A stretch of 64,000 nt of DNA from assembly GCF_900177645.1 (NCBI RefSeq), contig NZ_FXAO01000004.1, positions 281,453 to 345,452 of the forward strand, written 5' to 3'. The notes under the pieces are model-generated. The model did not search any database and was not told the origin of the DNA. It saw nothing but the letters and a program-made list of their open reading frames with translations. The translations under genes and the position numbers were made by a program. This DNA is from Arenibacter troitsensis (GTDB lineage Bacteria > Bacteroidota > Bacteroidia > Flavobacteriales > Flavobacteriaceae). This document shows, one piece after another, positions 52,803 to 61,981 of the stretch; positions within the stretch are counted from its first letter, which is position 1, and every line of letters starts with the position of its first letter.

Positions 52803-54347
52803 TTAGAGCATTCGCTGTAGCCAACTTTTCATATCCACTTCCTTATGGATAATTGCCTTTACCTCTGAAATGGCAACGCGTTGCTGTTCCATGGTGTCCC
52901 TATGACGTATGGTAACCGTTTTATCTTCTAGAGACTGGTGATCCACCGTAATGCAAAAAGGGGTTCCATTGGCATCCTGTCTTCTATAACGACGGCCTAC
53001 GGCATCTTTTTCATCATAAACCACATTAAAATCCCACTTAAGGTCATCTATGATTTCCTGGGCCAATTCTGGCAAACCATCCTTTTTTACCAAGGGCAGT
53101 ACTGCGGCCTTCACAGGTGCCAAAACAGCAGGTAATTTAAGTACGGTTCTTGTAGTGTTGTTATCCAACTCCTCTTCTACCAAGGAATTTGAAAACACGG
53201 CTAAGAACATACGATCCAGACCTATGGAAGTTTCCACCACATAGGGAACATAACTTTCATTGAGTTCAGGATCAAAATATTGTAATTTTTTGCCCGAGTA
53301 TTTTTCGTGGCTACCTAGGTCAAAATCGGTTCTGGAATGAATCCCTTCCAATTCCTTAAATCCAAAAGGAAATTTAAATTCTATATCTGCAGCGGCATCT
53401 GCGTAATGCGCCAATTTTTCGTGGTCGTGAAATCTATAGTTCTCGGGGCCCATCCCTAAGGACAAATGCCAAGCCATCCTTTTTTCCTTCCAGGTTTCAT
53501 ACCATTCCTTTTGGGAACCGGGACGTATAAAAAATTGCATTTCCATTTGTTCAAACTCCCTTTGACGAAAGATGAATTGTCTTGCTACGATCTCGTTCCT
53601 AAAGGCCTTGCCCACTTGGGCAATCCCGAACGGAATTTTCATTCTTCCGGATTTTTGAACATTAAGAAAGTTTACAAAAATACCTTGTGCAGTTTCAGGT
53701 CTTAGGTACAGATCCATGGCGCTATCCGCAGAGGCTCCCAATTTGGTACCGAACATTAGATTAAATTGCTTAACATCCGTCCAATTCCTTGAACCAGACA
53801 AGGGACAGGCAATTTCCAGTTCCTCAATTAAATTTTTTACATCTACCAAATCCTCGTTCTCCAAAGATTTTCCCAAACGCTTCAAGATGGCATTGATCTG
53901 TTCCTGATAACCTACTACCCTTGGATTGGTCTCCAAAAATTGTTTTTTATCAAAAGCATCTCCAAAACGTTTTTCCGCCTTAGCTACTTCCTTATCTATT
54001 TTAGCTTCAATTTTAGCGGTATAATCCTCCACCAAAACATCTGCCCTATATCTTTTTTTGGAATCTTTGTTATCTATTAACGGGTCGTTAAACGCATCAA
54101 CGTGTCCGGATGCCTTCCAAACGGTTGGGTGCATAAATATTGCGGAATCGAGGCCTACGATATTGTCGTTCAACTGAACCATGGCCTTCCACCAATATTC
54201 ACGGATATTCTTTTTTAACTCGGCCCCATTTTGGGCATAGTCGTATACGGCACTTAGTCCGTCGTAAATTTCGCTGGATTGGAAAACGTATCCATACTCC
54301 TTTGCATGCGAGATTACTTTTTTAAAATCGTCTTCTTGTTTCACCAT
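52803..54347 (-). CDS. glyS: Glycyl-tRNA synthetase (dimeric type)
   Basis: A 514-residue class II synthetase of the alpha-2 type (often named glyQS or glyS). Markers: the N-terminal VFQSSEIYDGLSAVYDYAQNGAELKKNIREYWW, motif 2 region FRNEIVARQFIFRQREFEQMEMQFFI, FHDHEKLAHYADAAADIEFKFPFG, and a C-terminal anticodon-binding domain (FCITVDHQSLEDKTVTIRHRDTM). Charges tRNA-Gly in the cytosol. A TATTTTTG box at 54352-54359 lies only 5 bases before the start, suggesting a leaderless message. Confidence 0.97.
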   Translation of the reverse strand: MVKQEDDFKKVISHAKEYGYVFQSSEIYDGLSAVYDYAQNGAELKKNIREYWWKAMVQLNDNIVGLDSAIFMHPTVWKASGHVDAFNDPLIDNKDSKKRYRADVLVEDYTAKIEAKIDKEVAKAEKRFGDAFDKKQFLETNPRVVGYQEQINAILKRLGKSLENEDLVDVKNLIEELEIACPLSGSRNWTDVKQFNLMFGTKLGASADSAMDLYLRPETAQGIFVNFLNVQKSGRMKIPFGIAQVGKAFRNEIVARQFIFRQREFEQMEMQFFIRPGSQKEWYETWKEKRMAWHLSLGMGPENYRFHDHEKLAHYADAAADIEFKFPFGFKELEGIHSRTDFDLGSHEKYSGKKLQYFDPELNESYVPYVVETSIGLDRMFLAVFSNSLVEEELDNNTTRTVLKLPAVLAPVKAAVLPLVKKDGLPELAQEIIDDLKWDFNVVYDEKDAVGRRYRRQDANGTPFCITVDHQSLEDKTVTIRHRDTMEQQRVAISEVKAIIHKEVDMKSWLQRML

Positions 54348-54384
54348 TTGGCAAAAATATAATATTAGCGGAAAATGAAGAGAT

Positions 54385-55281
54385 TTATTTCAACTGAAAT
54401 TCTGAAGTGGCCAATAATTTTTCATTCTCGAAAACATTTAGAGTATAGGTTCCTTCCGCCAAGGATCCTTCAGGTACAGAAATGGCATCGCAAACGCTAA
54501 ATTCCTGCCCCATAAAAACCAGTTCTACACGTTTGCTATAAATATTTCCATTTACGGAAATAGTATTGGCATTATCCTCTATAACTCCCATATTTGGACC
54601 TAAGAATTGAAAGTATATTACCCGTTCCTCATTTTTGGAATTCGGATTGCCCATAACGGTAACACAGCCCCTTAATTTGGATATGATATTCGCCTTGTTG
54701 GTTTTGATGTGTTTGCCACTTCTATACCTAAAACCACTACCCTCGGAGTTTTCCAATTTTAGATAGCTTTTGGTCTTAAGTTCCTGACTAAGTTCTTTGT
54801 TCTTCCTTCTTAGCAAAGCTTCCGCCTCTGCCAACGAACTACTTTTTCCCCTGAGATCCTCTATCATCTTCTTGGTTTCTTCATATTTGTCCCCAAGGAG
54901 CATATTGTTGTATTTAAGAAAATTGTTCTTAAGTTTTAGGCTATCATTCTTGGCCTCGAGCTTTCTAAGTTCGGTTTTGTATTCCTTTAATTTCTCTACC
55001 GTGAAATTTAAGCGACCCACGGAATCCAACAACTGTTGCACCCTATATCTGGAGTCCTGTAATTCTATTTCGTTTACCTCATTAAGGGCAGAGAGCCTAT
55101 CTACATCTGATTTCATCAAGGTAAGGTCCTTAACAAGTAATTCTTTTTCCTGCTCCAAAAAACTAATTCTGCTCTTGGATTGCGCATAACTGTAGTAGAA
55201 GGCAATAAGAATACCCAGTATAATAGCTGCCAAGGCGGCAAGTATTATCTTATAATTAAATTTATTATCTTCAGTATCCAT
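54385..55281 (-). CDS. Membrane-anchored coiled-coil protein
   Basis: A 298-residue protein with one N-terminal transmembrane helix (about 11-29, IILAALAAIILGILIAFYY), then a coiled coil of about 130 residues rich in Leu, Lys and Glu (LEQEKELLVKDLTLMKSDVDRLSALNEVNEIEL...), and a C-terminal beta domain (about 200-298) with a well-ordered pattern (CVTVMGNPNSKNEERVIYFQFLGPNMGVIED). Periplasmic orientation is likely. Common in Flavobacteria under names such as chromosome partitioning protein, which I do not endorse. Downstream is glyS, 37 bases on, so they may be co-transcribed. Confidence 0.72.
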   Translation of the reverse strand: MDTEDNKFNYKIILAALAAIILGILIAFYYSYAQSKSRISFLEQEKELLVKDLTLMKSDVDRLSALNEVNEIELQDSRYRVQQLLDSVGRLNFTVEKLKEYKTELRKLEAKNDSLKLKNNFLKYNNMLLGDKYEETKKMIEDLRGKSSSLAEAEALLRRKNKELSQELKTKSYLKLENSEGSGFRYRSGKHIKTNKANIISKLRGCVTVMGNPNSKNEERVIYFQFLGPNMGVIEDNANTISVNGNIYSKRVELVFMGQEFSVCDAISVPEGSLAEGTYTLNVFENEKLLATSEFQLK

Positions 55282-55324
55282 CTAAACGCATGCGTATTAA
55301 GTAGGTTAATAGTAATAAAGATTT

Positions 55325-56026
55325 GTGTATTCCAAGATTTCAAATATACTAAACGATATCAACACGGTCCTTCTACCTAAGCTATGTTTTGGATGTAATG
55401 CGCTATTATATAGAGGAGAAGAACATTTGTGTACCGTTTGTCGAAATCAATTACCACTCACCGAGTATACTTTTAACGCTGTAAACCCTGTTGACCGTAT
55501 ATTTTATGGAAGAATTAACATTATAAAGGCCAGTTCTTTTCTGTTTTTTACTGAAAAAGGAATTGTTAAAAGTATAATCCACTACCTAAAATACAAAAAC
55601 CAAGAACAAATAGGCGCATTTCTAGGAAATTGGTATGGCCATATTTTGAAGGAAAACAACTTTCTAAACCACATTGATTACGTAGTACCTGTTCCCCTTC
55701 ACCGAAAAAAATTAAAAAAAAGAGGTTATAACCAAGTTTCCCTATTTGCCAAATTGATAGCAGAACACATAGGGGCCAAATACATGGAGGGTATCCTTAT
55801 TAAGACCGCCAATACCAAGACCCAAACCAAAAAATCTAGATTACTGAGGTGGCAAAACAAACAGGCACTTTATATCCTAACGGACCATGAAATATTTCAG
55901 GATAAAAATGTGCTGCTAGTGGACGATGTAATTACCACTGGAGCTACCATGGAGGTCTGTGCCACGGCCCTATCTGCAACAAAGGGAGTTAACATTTATA
56001 TTGCCTCTATGGCCATTGTACCTTAA
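55325..56026 (+). CDS. ComF-family amidophosphoribosyltransferase-like protein
   Basis: A 233-residue ComF protein: zinc-binding start CFGCNALLYRGEEHLCTVCRNQL, then YVVPVPLHRKKLKKRGYNQVSLFAK, and the PRPP-binding loop VLLVDDVITTGATMEVCATAL. ComF proteins take part in DNA uptake or recombination in competent species; in others the role is uncertain. Starts with GTG at 55325, as no other start precedes the zinc finger. Divergent from the coiled-coil gene by 43 bases and followed 53 bases later by an Ig-like lipoprotein gene. Confidence 0.92.
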   Translation: MYSKISNILNDINTVLLPKLCFGCNALLYRGEEHLCTVCRNQLPLTEYTFNAVNPVDRIFYGRINIIKASSFLFFTEKGIVKSIIHYLKYKNQEQIGAFLGNWYGHILKENNFLNHIDYVVPVPLHRKKLKKRGYNQVSLFAKLIAEHIGAKYMEGILIKTANTKTQTKKSRLLRWQNKQALYILTDHEIFQDKNVLLVDDVITTGATMEVCATALSATKGVNIYIASMAIVP

Positions 56027-56079
56027 TTTTACAATTCTACAAATAAGTTGTTTCTTTGTTGAACATTTTCGTTATTGTT

Positions 56080-57693
56080 ATGATTCAACGCATTTTAGGG
56101 TTCTTGTTTCTATTATTGACCGTTTCCGCCCTTATTCAGTGCGCGCGCAGAGGCACACCCACCGGAGGTGATAAGGATGTTACCCCTCCGAAGTTGGTAA
56201 AGGCAGAGCCTAAAAACATGTCCATCAACTTTAATACCAATAAAATCCGATTGTATTTTGATGAGTACGTTAAACTCAAGGATATTGAAAAACAACTTAT
56301 TGTTTCCCCACCTTTAAAGTACACTCCCTTAATATCCCCACAGGGTTCAGCCAACAGATATGTGGAGATAATCCTAAAAGACACACTCAAAAAGAATACC
56401 ACCTACACCTTCAATTTCGGCCAAAGTATAATTGACAACAACGAGGGCAACCCTTTAAGTTATTTTACGTACGTGTTTTCGACAGGGGACTATATAGATT
56501 CCTTAATGGTCTCCGGTGTGGTCAAGGATGCATTTAACAAGAATGCGGACACTTTTATTAGTATTATGCTTTACGAGATTGATAGTACCTACACGGATTC
56601 TACTATTTATAGACAACCACCAAACTATATTACCAACACACTGGACAGTACACCCATATTTCATTTAAAAAACCTTAAAGAAGGAAAATATGCCATGTTC
56701 GGGGTAAAAGATGAGGCCAAGAACAATATTTTTAATCAAAAAGTAGATAAAATTGCCTTTATAAAGGATACTGTAAGCCTCCCTACAGATTCTGTTTATT
56801 TATTGACCATGTTTAAAGAATTGCCCGACTACAGCGTTTCTGTTCCCAATTTTGCGGCGAAAAATAAAATTATTTTTGGGTATCAGGGCAATGCAAAAGA
56901 TATATCGATTAAAGCCCTGAGCAACATTCCGGATACCGTAAAAACCAAAATCACCAAAGAGCGGGATAAGGATACCCTAAACTATTGGTTTACCCCCTTT
57001 AAGGCAGATTCACTGGTTTTTACTGTTGCCAATGATAAAGAAAACCTAATAGACACCTTTACCGTTAAGACCAAAAAAGTAGGCGTGGACACCCTTATAG
57101 TGCAGCCTAACCAACGAGGAACCCTAGAGTTTGGAAAGCCTTTTTACATTGGTGCCAACACCCCCATTACCCATATGGACAGTTCGAAGATAAGTTTGGC
57201 ACGCAAGGACTCAACCCTGGTTACATTCAATTCAGTACTGGATACTATTGGCAACAAAATTGATTTTGATTTTGAAGTGGAGCCCAATGAGAATTACGCT
57301 TTGGAACTGCTCCCGGGAGCGATAGTAGATTTTTTTGAAACTGAAAACGACACCATATCCATTAACTTAACTACCAAAAGTTACGCAGACTTCGGGAATT
57401 TAAGACTTACCTTGGATGGGGCAGTCACCTACCCTTTGATAGTTCAATTAACAGACGAGAAAGGGGTTACGGCAAAGGAACTTTTCGCCTCAGAATATCA
57501 AGTCTTCGAATTCACCAATATTAAGCCGGCAAAATACCTGATAAGGATCATATTTGATAGTAACGGCAATCAAAAATGGGATACGGGAAATTATCTTCAA
57601 CGAATTCAGCCGGAAAAAGTTACCTATTACCCAAATGCCTTGGAAGTTAGGGCCAATTGGGAATTGGAACAAACCTTTACACTTTCAAACTAA
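56080..57693 (+). CDS. Ig-like (Big_5) domain lipoprotein
   Basis: From MIQRILGFLFLLLTVSALIQC it has 537 residues with a lipobox ending in Cys21. Next comes the bacterial Ig-like type 5 domain (PPKLVKAEPKNMSINFNTNKIRLYFDEYVKLKDIEKQLIVSPPLKYTPLIS...), usual in flavobacterial surface lipoproteins, then beta-rich repeats and a terminal Greek-key region that resembles a carboxypeptidase-regulatory-like fold (IKPAKYLIRIIFDSNGNQKWDTGNY). A TTG at 56056 is possible but ATG at 56080 fits the lipoprotein signal. Its final 17 bases overlap the convergent omega-amidase gene. Function unknown. Confidence 0.83.
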   Translation: MIQRILGFLFLLLTVSALIQCARRGTPTGGDKDVTPPKLVKAEPKNMSINFNTNKIRLYFDEYVKLKDIEKQLIVSPPLKYTPLISPQGSANRYVEIILKDTLKKNTTYTFNFGQSIIDNNEGNPLSYFTYVFSTGDYIDSLMVSGVVKDAFNKNADTFISIMLYEIDSTYTDSTIYRQPPNYITNTLDSTPIFHLKNLKEGKYAMFGVKDEAKNNIFNQKVDKIAFIKDTVSLPTDSVYLLTMFKELPDYSVSVPNFAAKNKIIFGYQGNAKDISIKALSNIPDTVKTKITKERDKDTLNYWFTPFKADSLVFTVANDKENLIDTFTVKTKKVGVDTLIVQPNQRGTLEFGKPFYIGANTPITHMDSSKISLARKDSTLVTFNSVLDTIGNKIDFDFEVEPNENYALELLPGAIVDFFETENDTISINLTTKSYADFGNLRLTLDGAVTYPLIVQLTDEKGVTAKELFASEYQVFEFTNIKPAKYLIRIIFDSNGNQKWDTGNYLQRIQPEKVTYYPNALEVRANWELEQTFTLSN

Positions 57694-58447
57694 AATGGTC
57701 CCTATCTTCCAAAAACTTTAATTTTTCCCTTGCTTCGGAAATATGTCTTTTGACCAAAGTGGCATAAAGTATCTTTTCCTCTTTCGAAAACGCTATTGGT
57801 TCGCCATAGACATTGTTTACAGTGGAATGGCCGGAATAATTGTGTCCCGTATTATCCGTTCCAATCCTATTTACCCCTATTACATAAGCCATATTTTCAA
57901 TGGCCCGCGCTTTTAATAGTGCGTCCCAGGCATTAACTCTTGGATGTGGCCAATTGGCAACATATATAAGTACATCATAATTCTCGGTGTTCCTTGCCCA
58001 AACAGGGAAGCGCAGATCATAACAAATAAGCGGACATATCCTAAAACCTTTATAGTCTATTACGATTTTTCTTCCACCTTTGTTATATATTTTGTCCTCA
58101 CCGGCCAGTGTAAAGGTATGCCGCTTGTCATAATAACCCGATTTTCCATCGGGCTCTACAAACCAAAGTCGGTTATAATAATGCCCATCCTCAAAATAGA
58201 CCATACTTCCGGTTAAGGCCACATTTCTTCTCCCCGCTTCCTTTTGCATCCATTTAACTGTTATCTCCCCTTCCTCTTTGGCTATATTCCAAGGGGTCAT
58301 GGTAAATGCCGTGGTAAACATTTCAGGAAGTATTACCAAGTCTACCTCCCCGTTTAAGGTGTCGAGCTTTTTAGAAAAGTGTTCTCTATTCTTTGATGGA
58401 TTTTCCCATTCCAGCGGAGATTGTATAAGCGCTACCCTAAGTTCCAT
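57677..58447 (-). CDS. Omega-amidase (nitrilase-family amidohydrolase)
   Basis: A 256-residue carbon-nitrogen hydrolase with the Glu-Lys-Cys triad: E42 in LPEMFTTAF, K108 in YYDKRHTF and C142 in ICYDLRFPVW. The sequence VEPDGKSGYYDKRHTFTLAGEDKIY fits omega-amidases (YafV type), which hydrolyse alpha-ketoglutaramate and alpha-ketosuccinamate, repairing products of glutamine transaminases. Cytosolic and complete. It converges on the Ig-like gene with a 17-base overlap. Confidence 0.9.
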   Translation of the reverse strand: MELRVALIQSPLEWENPSKNREHFSKKLDTLNGEVDLVILPEMFTTAFTMTPWNIAKEEGEITVKWMQKEAGRRNVALTGSMVYFEDGHYYNRLWFVEPDGKSGYYDKRHTFTLAGEDKIYNKGGRKIVIDYKGFRICPLICYDLRFPVWARNTENYDVLIYVANWPHPRVNAWDALLKARAIENMAYVIGVNRIGTDNTGHNYSGHSTVNNVYGEPIAFSKEEKILYATLVKRHISEAREKLKFLEDRDHFSLKV

Positions 58448-58569
58448 TTTTATGTGCTATAGCTCTAATCAAATTATTTTTACGGATGATTCCAAATGAC
58501 CAGTTTTTACAAATACAGATTCCCAATAATAATCCGCATGAACTGTTGCCTTGAGCCTTTAGCTCTATT

Positions 58570-59040
58570 CTAGGCCTTTTCCAACAAAGCCATTAGTGAT
58601 GGCATTCCCTGCATTTTGGCATGATCAAAAGCGGTAAGCCCCCTTACGTCTTTGATCGTAGTATCTGCTCCCTTGTCCAATAGCATTTTAGCAATCTCCT
58701 CCCTATTGAATGTTGCGGCATAAATGAGACAGGTAGCCCCCATGGTATTGCGTTCATTGACACTGGCCCCCTTATCTATGAGTTTTTTGGCGGTATCTGT
58801 ATAACCTTTAAAGCAGACACCCATCAAGGCCGTATTGCCAGAGGCATCCTTGGCATCTATTTTAGCACCCATTTCCAATAATAGATCGGTAATTTCCTCC
58901 TGGTCATAATAAGTGGCAAGAATAAGTGGAGTAGACCCCCTTTGATCTTTACTGTCCAAGAGCAGGGGATTCTTCTTCAACATGGCCCTTACCTCATCAA
59001 AGTTACCGTTTCTAATTTCGTTAAAGAAAAACTCGTTCAT
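58570..59040 (-). CDS. Ankyrin-repeat protein
   Basis: A 156-residue protein of about four ankyrin repeats (DQRGSTPLILATYYDQEEITDLLLEMGAKIDAKD; ASGNTALMGVCFKGYTDTAKKLIDKGASVNERN; TMGATCLIYAATFNREEIAKMLLDKGADTTIKD; VRGLTAFDHAKMQG). No signal peptide, so it should be cytosolic and mediate protein-protein contact. In many bacteria a short ankyrin protein is encoded next to a catalase; none is present here. Partner unknown. Confidence 0.9.
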   Translation of the reverse strand: MNEFFFNEIRNGNFDEVRAMLKKNPLLLDSKDQRGSTPLILATYYDQEEITDLLLEMGAKIDAKDASGNTALMGVCFKGYTDTAKKLIDKGASVNERNTMGATCLIYAATFNREEIAKMLLDKGADTTIKDVRGLTAFDHAKMQGMPSLMALLEKA

Positions 59041-59370
59041 AGTTATATGCCATTAGTTAAATGTATAAAAAAACAATCACTTTAATAAAAGTAAAAAGTT
59101 TAATTCCCATTAAAACTCAAAATATACATAGCATACCCTGTAAAGTGCCATTTCTAGAAAAAGGAACAATACCTATACCAAATTGGTTCATAAGCATTTG
59201 TCATTTAGTTAAACTTGTTACAATAGCCCTAATTCATATTCAACTTGAAACTTCATGGAACCTATTCTATTCAGGAAATTGGATTTTTTGTTGGTATTTT
59301 TGCATTTTTTACAATTTATAGACATATTGCTACGTTTTCTTAATATATTCCCCTAAAAGCATACACAATT
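59041..59370. other. 330-base gene-free divergent region
   Basis: It must hold promoters for the ankyrin gene (leftward) and the histidine kinase (rightward). TATTTTTG at 59295-59302 fits the -7 consensus on the plus strand, and TACGTTTT at 59332-59339 is a near match. No RNA gene or repeat was recognised. Confidence 0.45.
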
Positions 59371-61566
59371 TTGAACACATTAACGCGTACGATTACTATA
59401 GAAGAAGCCCCTATAGCCATTGCCACATTAGATACCAACCTCTGTTTTATAAATTGTTCAAGCCCTTGGCGGCAAGAATTCATAACCAACGATAAAGAAA
59501 TCTTTGGAAAGTCTTTTTTTGAGGTTGTCCCAAGCGCGCCTGCGGTATTTCGAAATATCTTGGAGAACAGTTTTTCTGTAAACGATAATATTGTTAGAGA
59601 ACAAAAACATTTAATGCCGGATGGCAGCAATAAATGGTATCAATGGAGCATTAAAGCTTGGAAAGAAATAGACGGTACAATTGGAGGCCTTATAATAACC
59701 TGTACCAACATTACCAAAGTAAAACGCGCTAAAGATCTATTGATTGCAGCCGAAAATGTAGCCAAAATGGGAGGCTGGGATTTGGATATGATTACCAATA
59801 CCATTCAATGGTCCAGAATTACAAAGGAGATACATGAAGTGCCCTTGGATTATATACCGAATTTGGAGACAGGAATTAATTTCTATAAGGAAGGAGAACA
59901 TAGGGAAAAAATTACCGAGTTGATTCAAAATGCCATTACCACAGGAGAAGAATGGGATACCGAATTACAGATTGTTACCGCTAAAGGCAAAGAATTGTGG
60001 GTAAGGGCCAAGGGAATGCCAGAATTTGTCAATGGAAAATGTGTTAGACTTTATGGAATATTTCAAGATATAGACAAAAAGAAAAAAGCCGAAATCAAGA
60101 ATGCCCAAATTAAGGAAAGGCTGGATCTGGCTACCGAAGTGGCCAATATAGGCATTTGGGAATACAATTTACATAAAGATGAACTGGAGTGGAACGACGA
60201 AATGTTTCCTCTATTTGGAGTAAAACGCAAAGACTTCAAGGGCAATTTCGAATCCTGGAAGGCCACTGTACATCCAGATGACCTGGAACGATGCCTACAG
60301 GAATTTGACATGGCAGTGTCCGGAATCAAGGATTTTAAAACCGAGTTTCGAATTGTCCATCCAGATGGCACAATAAAACACATTAAGGCCAATGCCGGCA
60401 TTTTTAAAGACAATGAAGGAAAAATAATTAAAATGGTCGGGACCAATTGGGACATAACCAAATTGGTGAACACTCAATTAAAGTTGAACAAAAGTGAAGA
60501 ATCTTTCAAAGGATCATTTAAGTCTTCCGCTGTAGGAATGGCATTGGTTGCTAAGGATGGTTCATGGATGGACGTTAATGACACCCTATGTCTTAGCTTG
60601 GGATATTCAAGAAAGGAACTACTTCAGCTTTCCTTTCAGGAAATTACACATCCAGAAGACCTTGAGAAAGATTTATCCCAACTGCAAAGGCTATTGGATG
60701 GGAAGATTAATAGTTATCAATTGGAAAAAAGATACTTCCATAAAAAGGGAACAATCGTGTACGTTGTCCTCACGGTTACGGCCGTAAAGGAAATAGAAGG
60801 TAATATTTCCCATTTTATTTCCCAGGTTGTAGATATTACCGATAAAATTGAAGCCCAAAAGAAATCCGAAGAATTCTTGGAATTGACCAAAAACCAAAAT
60901 AATAGCCTTTTAAATTTTGCCCATATTGTTTCCCACAATCTACGTTCGCACTCTTCCAACCTTTCCGTGCTGTCCAAGTATTTAATAGAGGAGCAAGAGG
61001 AAAGTGAAAAAAGGGAAATTGAAACCATGATAGTCAACGCGTCGGAAAGTCTAAACGAAACCGTTGCACATTTAAATGAAGTGGTACAGATCAGCACCCA
61101 AGCCGAAGGACAATTACAGGATGTTTGTCTAAACAATATTGTTAAAAACGTAGAAAAGAACATTAGCGCCCTTCTACAACAGAAAAATGTAGAATGCCAT
61201 ATCTCCATAGACCAATCCATTAAAGTAAAAGGCATTCGTGCCTATCTAGACAGTGTTCTTCTTAATCTTTTTACCAACAGCATAAAATACAGCAGCCCCA
61301 ATAGGATTCCTAAGATTACGATACAGGCCACCAATGCCGGGAAGTACATTATATTAAACTTTAGGGATAATGGACTGGGAATCGATCTTCAGCGACACGG
61401 AAAAAAGCTGTTCGGAATGTACAAAACGTTTCATCAACATGAGGATTCGAAAGGTATTGGGCTTTTCATTACCAAAAATCAAATAGAGGCAATGAACGGA
61501 AAAATTGAAGTGGAAAGTGAAGTTGACAAGGGAACACTTTTTAGAATCACCTTGGTTGCTGCATAG
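59371..61566 (+). CDS. Multi-PAS sensor histidine kinase (cytosolic)
   Basis: A 731-residue kinase with no membrane segment. Four PAS domains follow one another (about 5-125, 130-240, 245-370, 375-495; TITIEEAPIAIATLDTNLCF opens the first; PDDLERCLQEF and HPEDLEKDLSQL mark PAC ends of the later ones), then a dimerisation/His region FAHIVSHNLRSHSSNLSVL (His in SHNLRS) and an HATPase domain: N box NLFTNSIKYSS, G1 FRDNGLGID, G2 GIGLFIT. It probably phosphorylated the response regulator whose remains lie 6 bases downstream. The start codon is TTG at 59371. The sensed signal is unknown. Confidence 0.92.
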   Translation: MNTLTRTITIEEAPIAIATLDTNLCFINCSSPWRQEFITNDKEIFGKSFFEVVPSAPAVFRNILENSFSVNDNIVREQKHLMPDGSNKWYQWSIKAWKEIDGTIGGLIITCTNITKVKRAKDLLIAAENVAKMGGWDLDMITNTIQWSRITKEIHEVPLDYIPNLETGINFYKEGEHREKITELIQNAITTGEEWDTELQIVTAKGKELWVRAKGMPEFVNGKCVRLYGIFQDIDKKKKAEIKNAQIKERLDLATEVANIGIWEYNLHKDELEWNDEMFPLFGVKRKDFKGNFESWKATVHPDDLERCLQEFDMAVSGIKDFKTEFRIVHPDGTIKHIKANAGIFKDNEGKIIKMVGTNWDITKLVNTQLKLNKSEESFKGSFKSSAVGMALVAKDGSWMDVNDTLCLSLGYSRKELLQLSFQEITHPEDLEKDLSQLQRLLDGKINSYQLEKRYFHKKGTIVYVVLTVTAVKEIEGNISHFISQVVDITDKIEAQKKSEEFLELTKNQNNSLLNFAHIVSHNLRSHSSNLSVLSKYLIEEQEESEKREIETMIVNASESLNETVAHLNEVVQISTQAEGQLQDVCLNNIVKNVEKNISALLQQKNVECHISIDQSIKVKGIRAYLDSVLLNLFTNSIKYSSPNRIPKITIQATNAGKYIILNFRDNGLGIDLQRHGKKLFGMYKTFHQHEDSKGIGLFITKNQIEAMNGKIEVESEVDKGTLFRITLVAA

Positions 61567-61571
61567 ATATA

Positions 61572-61979
61572 TGGCTATTTGAAAGTAGTTATATCATAGA
61601 TGACGCTACTACTTTCCTTTATGGATTAAAAAAAACTCCGTGAGAGAAATAGATTTCTACAACACGAAAGTAGTAGTCCATAAAATAGGCAGGATGCCTT
61701 AGACGGATTTATAATATGGTTGCGGAAGGGATATCGCTTCCCTGCATTATTTTATTGGAGCTAAACATGCCCATCATGGATGGGTGGGAGTTTCTGGACG
61801 ATTTTATTAAAATTCCGAATAACAGTACCAAAGCAGTACCAATTTATATTATCAGTTCCTCCATAGATCCAGGGTATGTAATCAAGGCCCAAGATTATAG
61901 GATGGTAAGCAATGGCCTAACAAAACCCATGAATTCCGCAGATCCGCTTAAATTACTTTCTGCTGGCGGCAACAACTAA
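61572..61979 (+). pseudogene. Degraded response regulator (CheY-like receiver)
   Basis: In one frame the start resembles a receiver: FESSYIIDDATTFLYGLKKT (61581-61640), then stops at 61641-61643, 61650-61652 and others, and a later open part from 61716 reads EGISLPCIILLELNMPIMDG followed by WEFLDDF, and later PIYIISSS and SNGLTKPMN. Standard receivers have LLDLNMP with the phosphorylated Asp; here it is Glu. The linking segment is frameshifted and stop-ridden. So it was a receiver of about 130-140 residues paired with the kinase upstream, now broken. The 87-residue open part could still be translated but cannot be phosphorylated normally. Confidence 0.8.
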
Positions 61980-61981
61980 AT

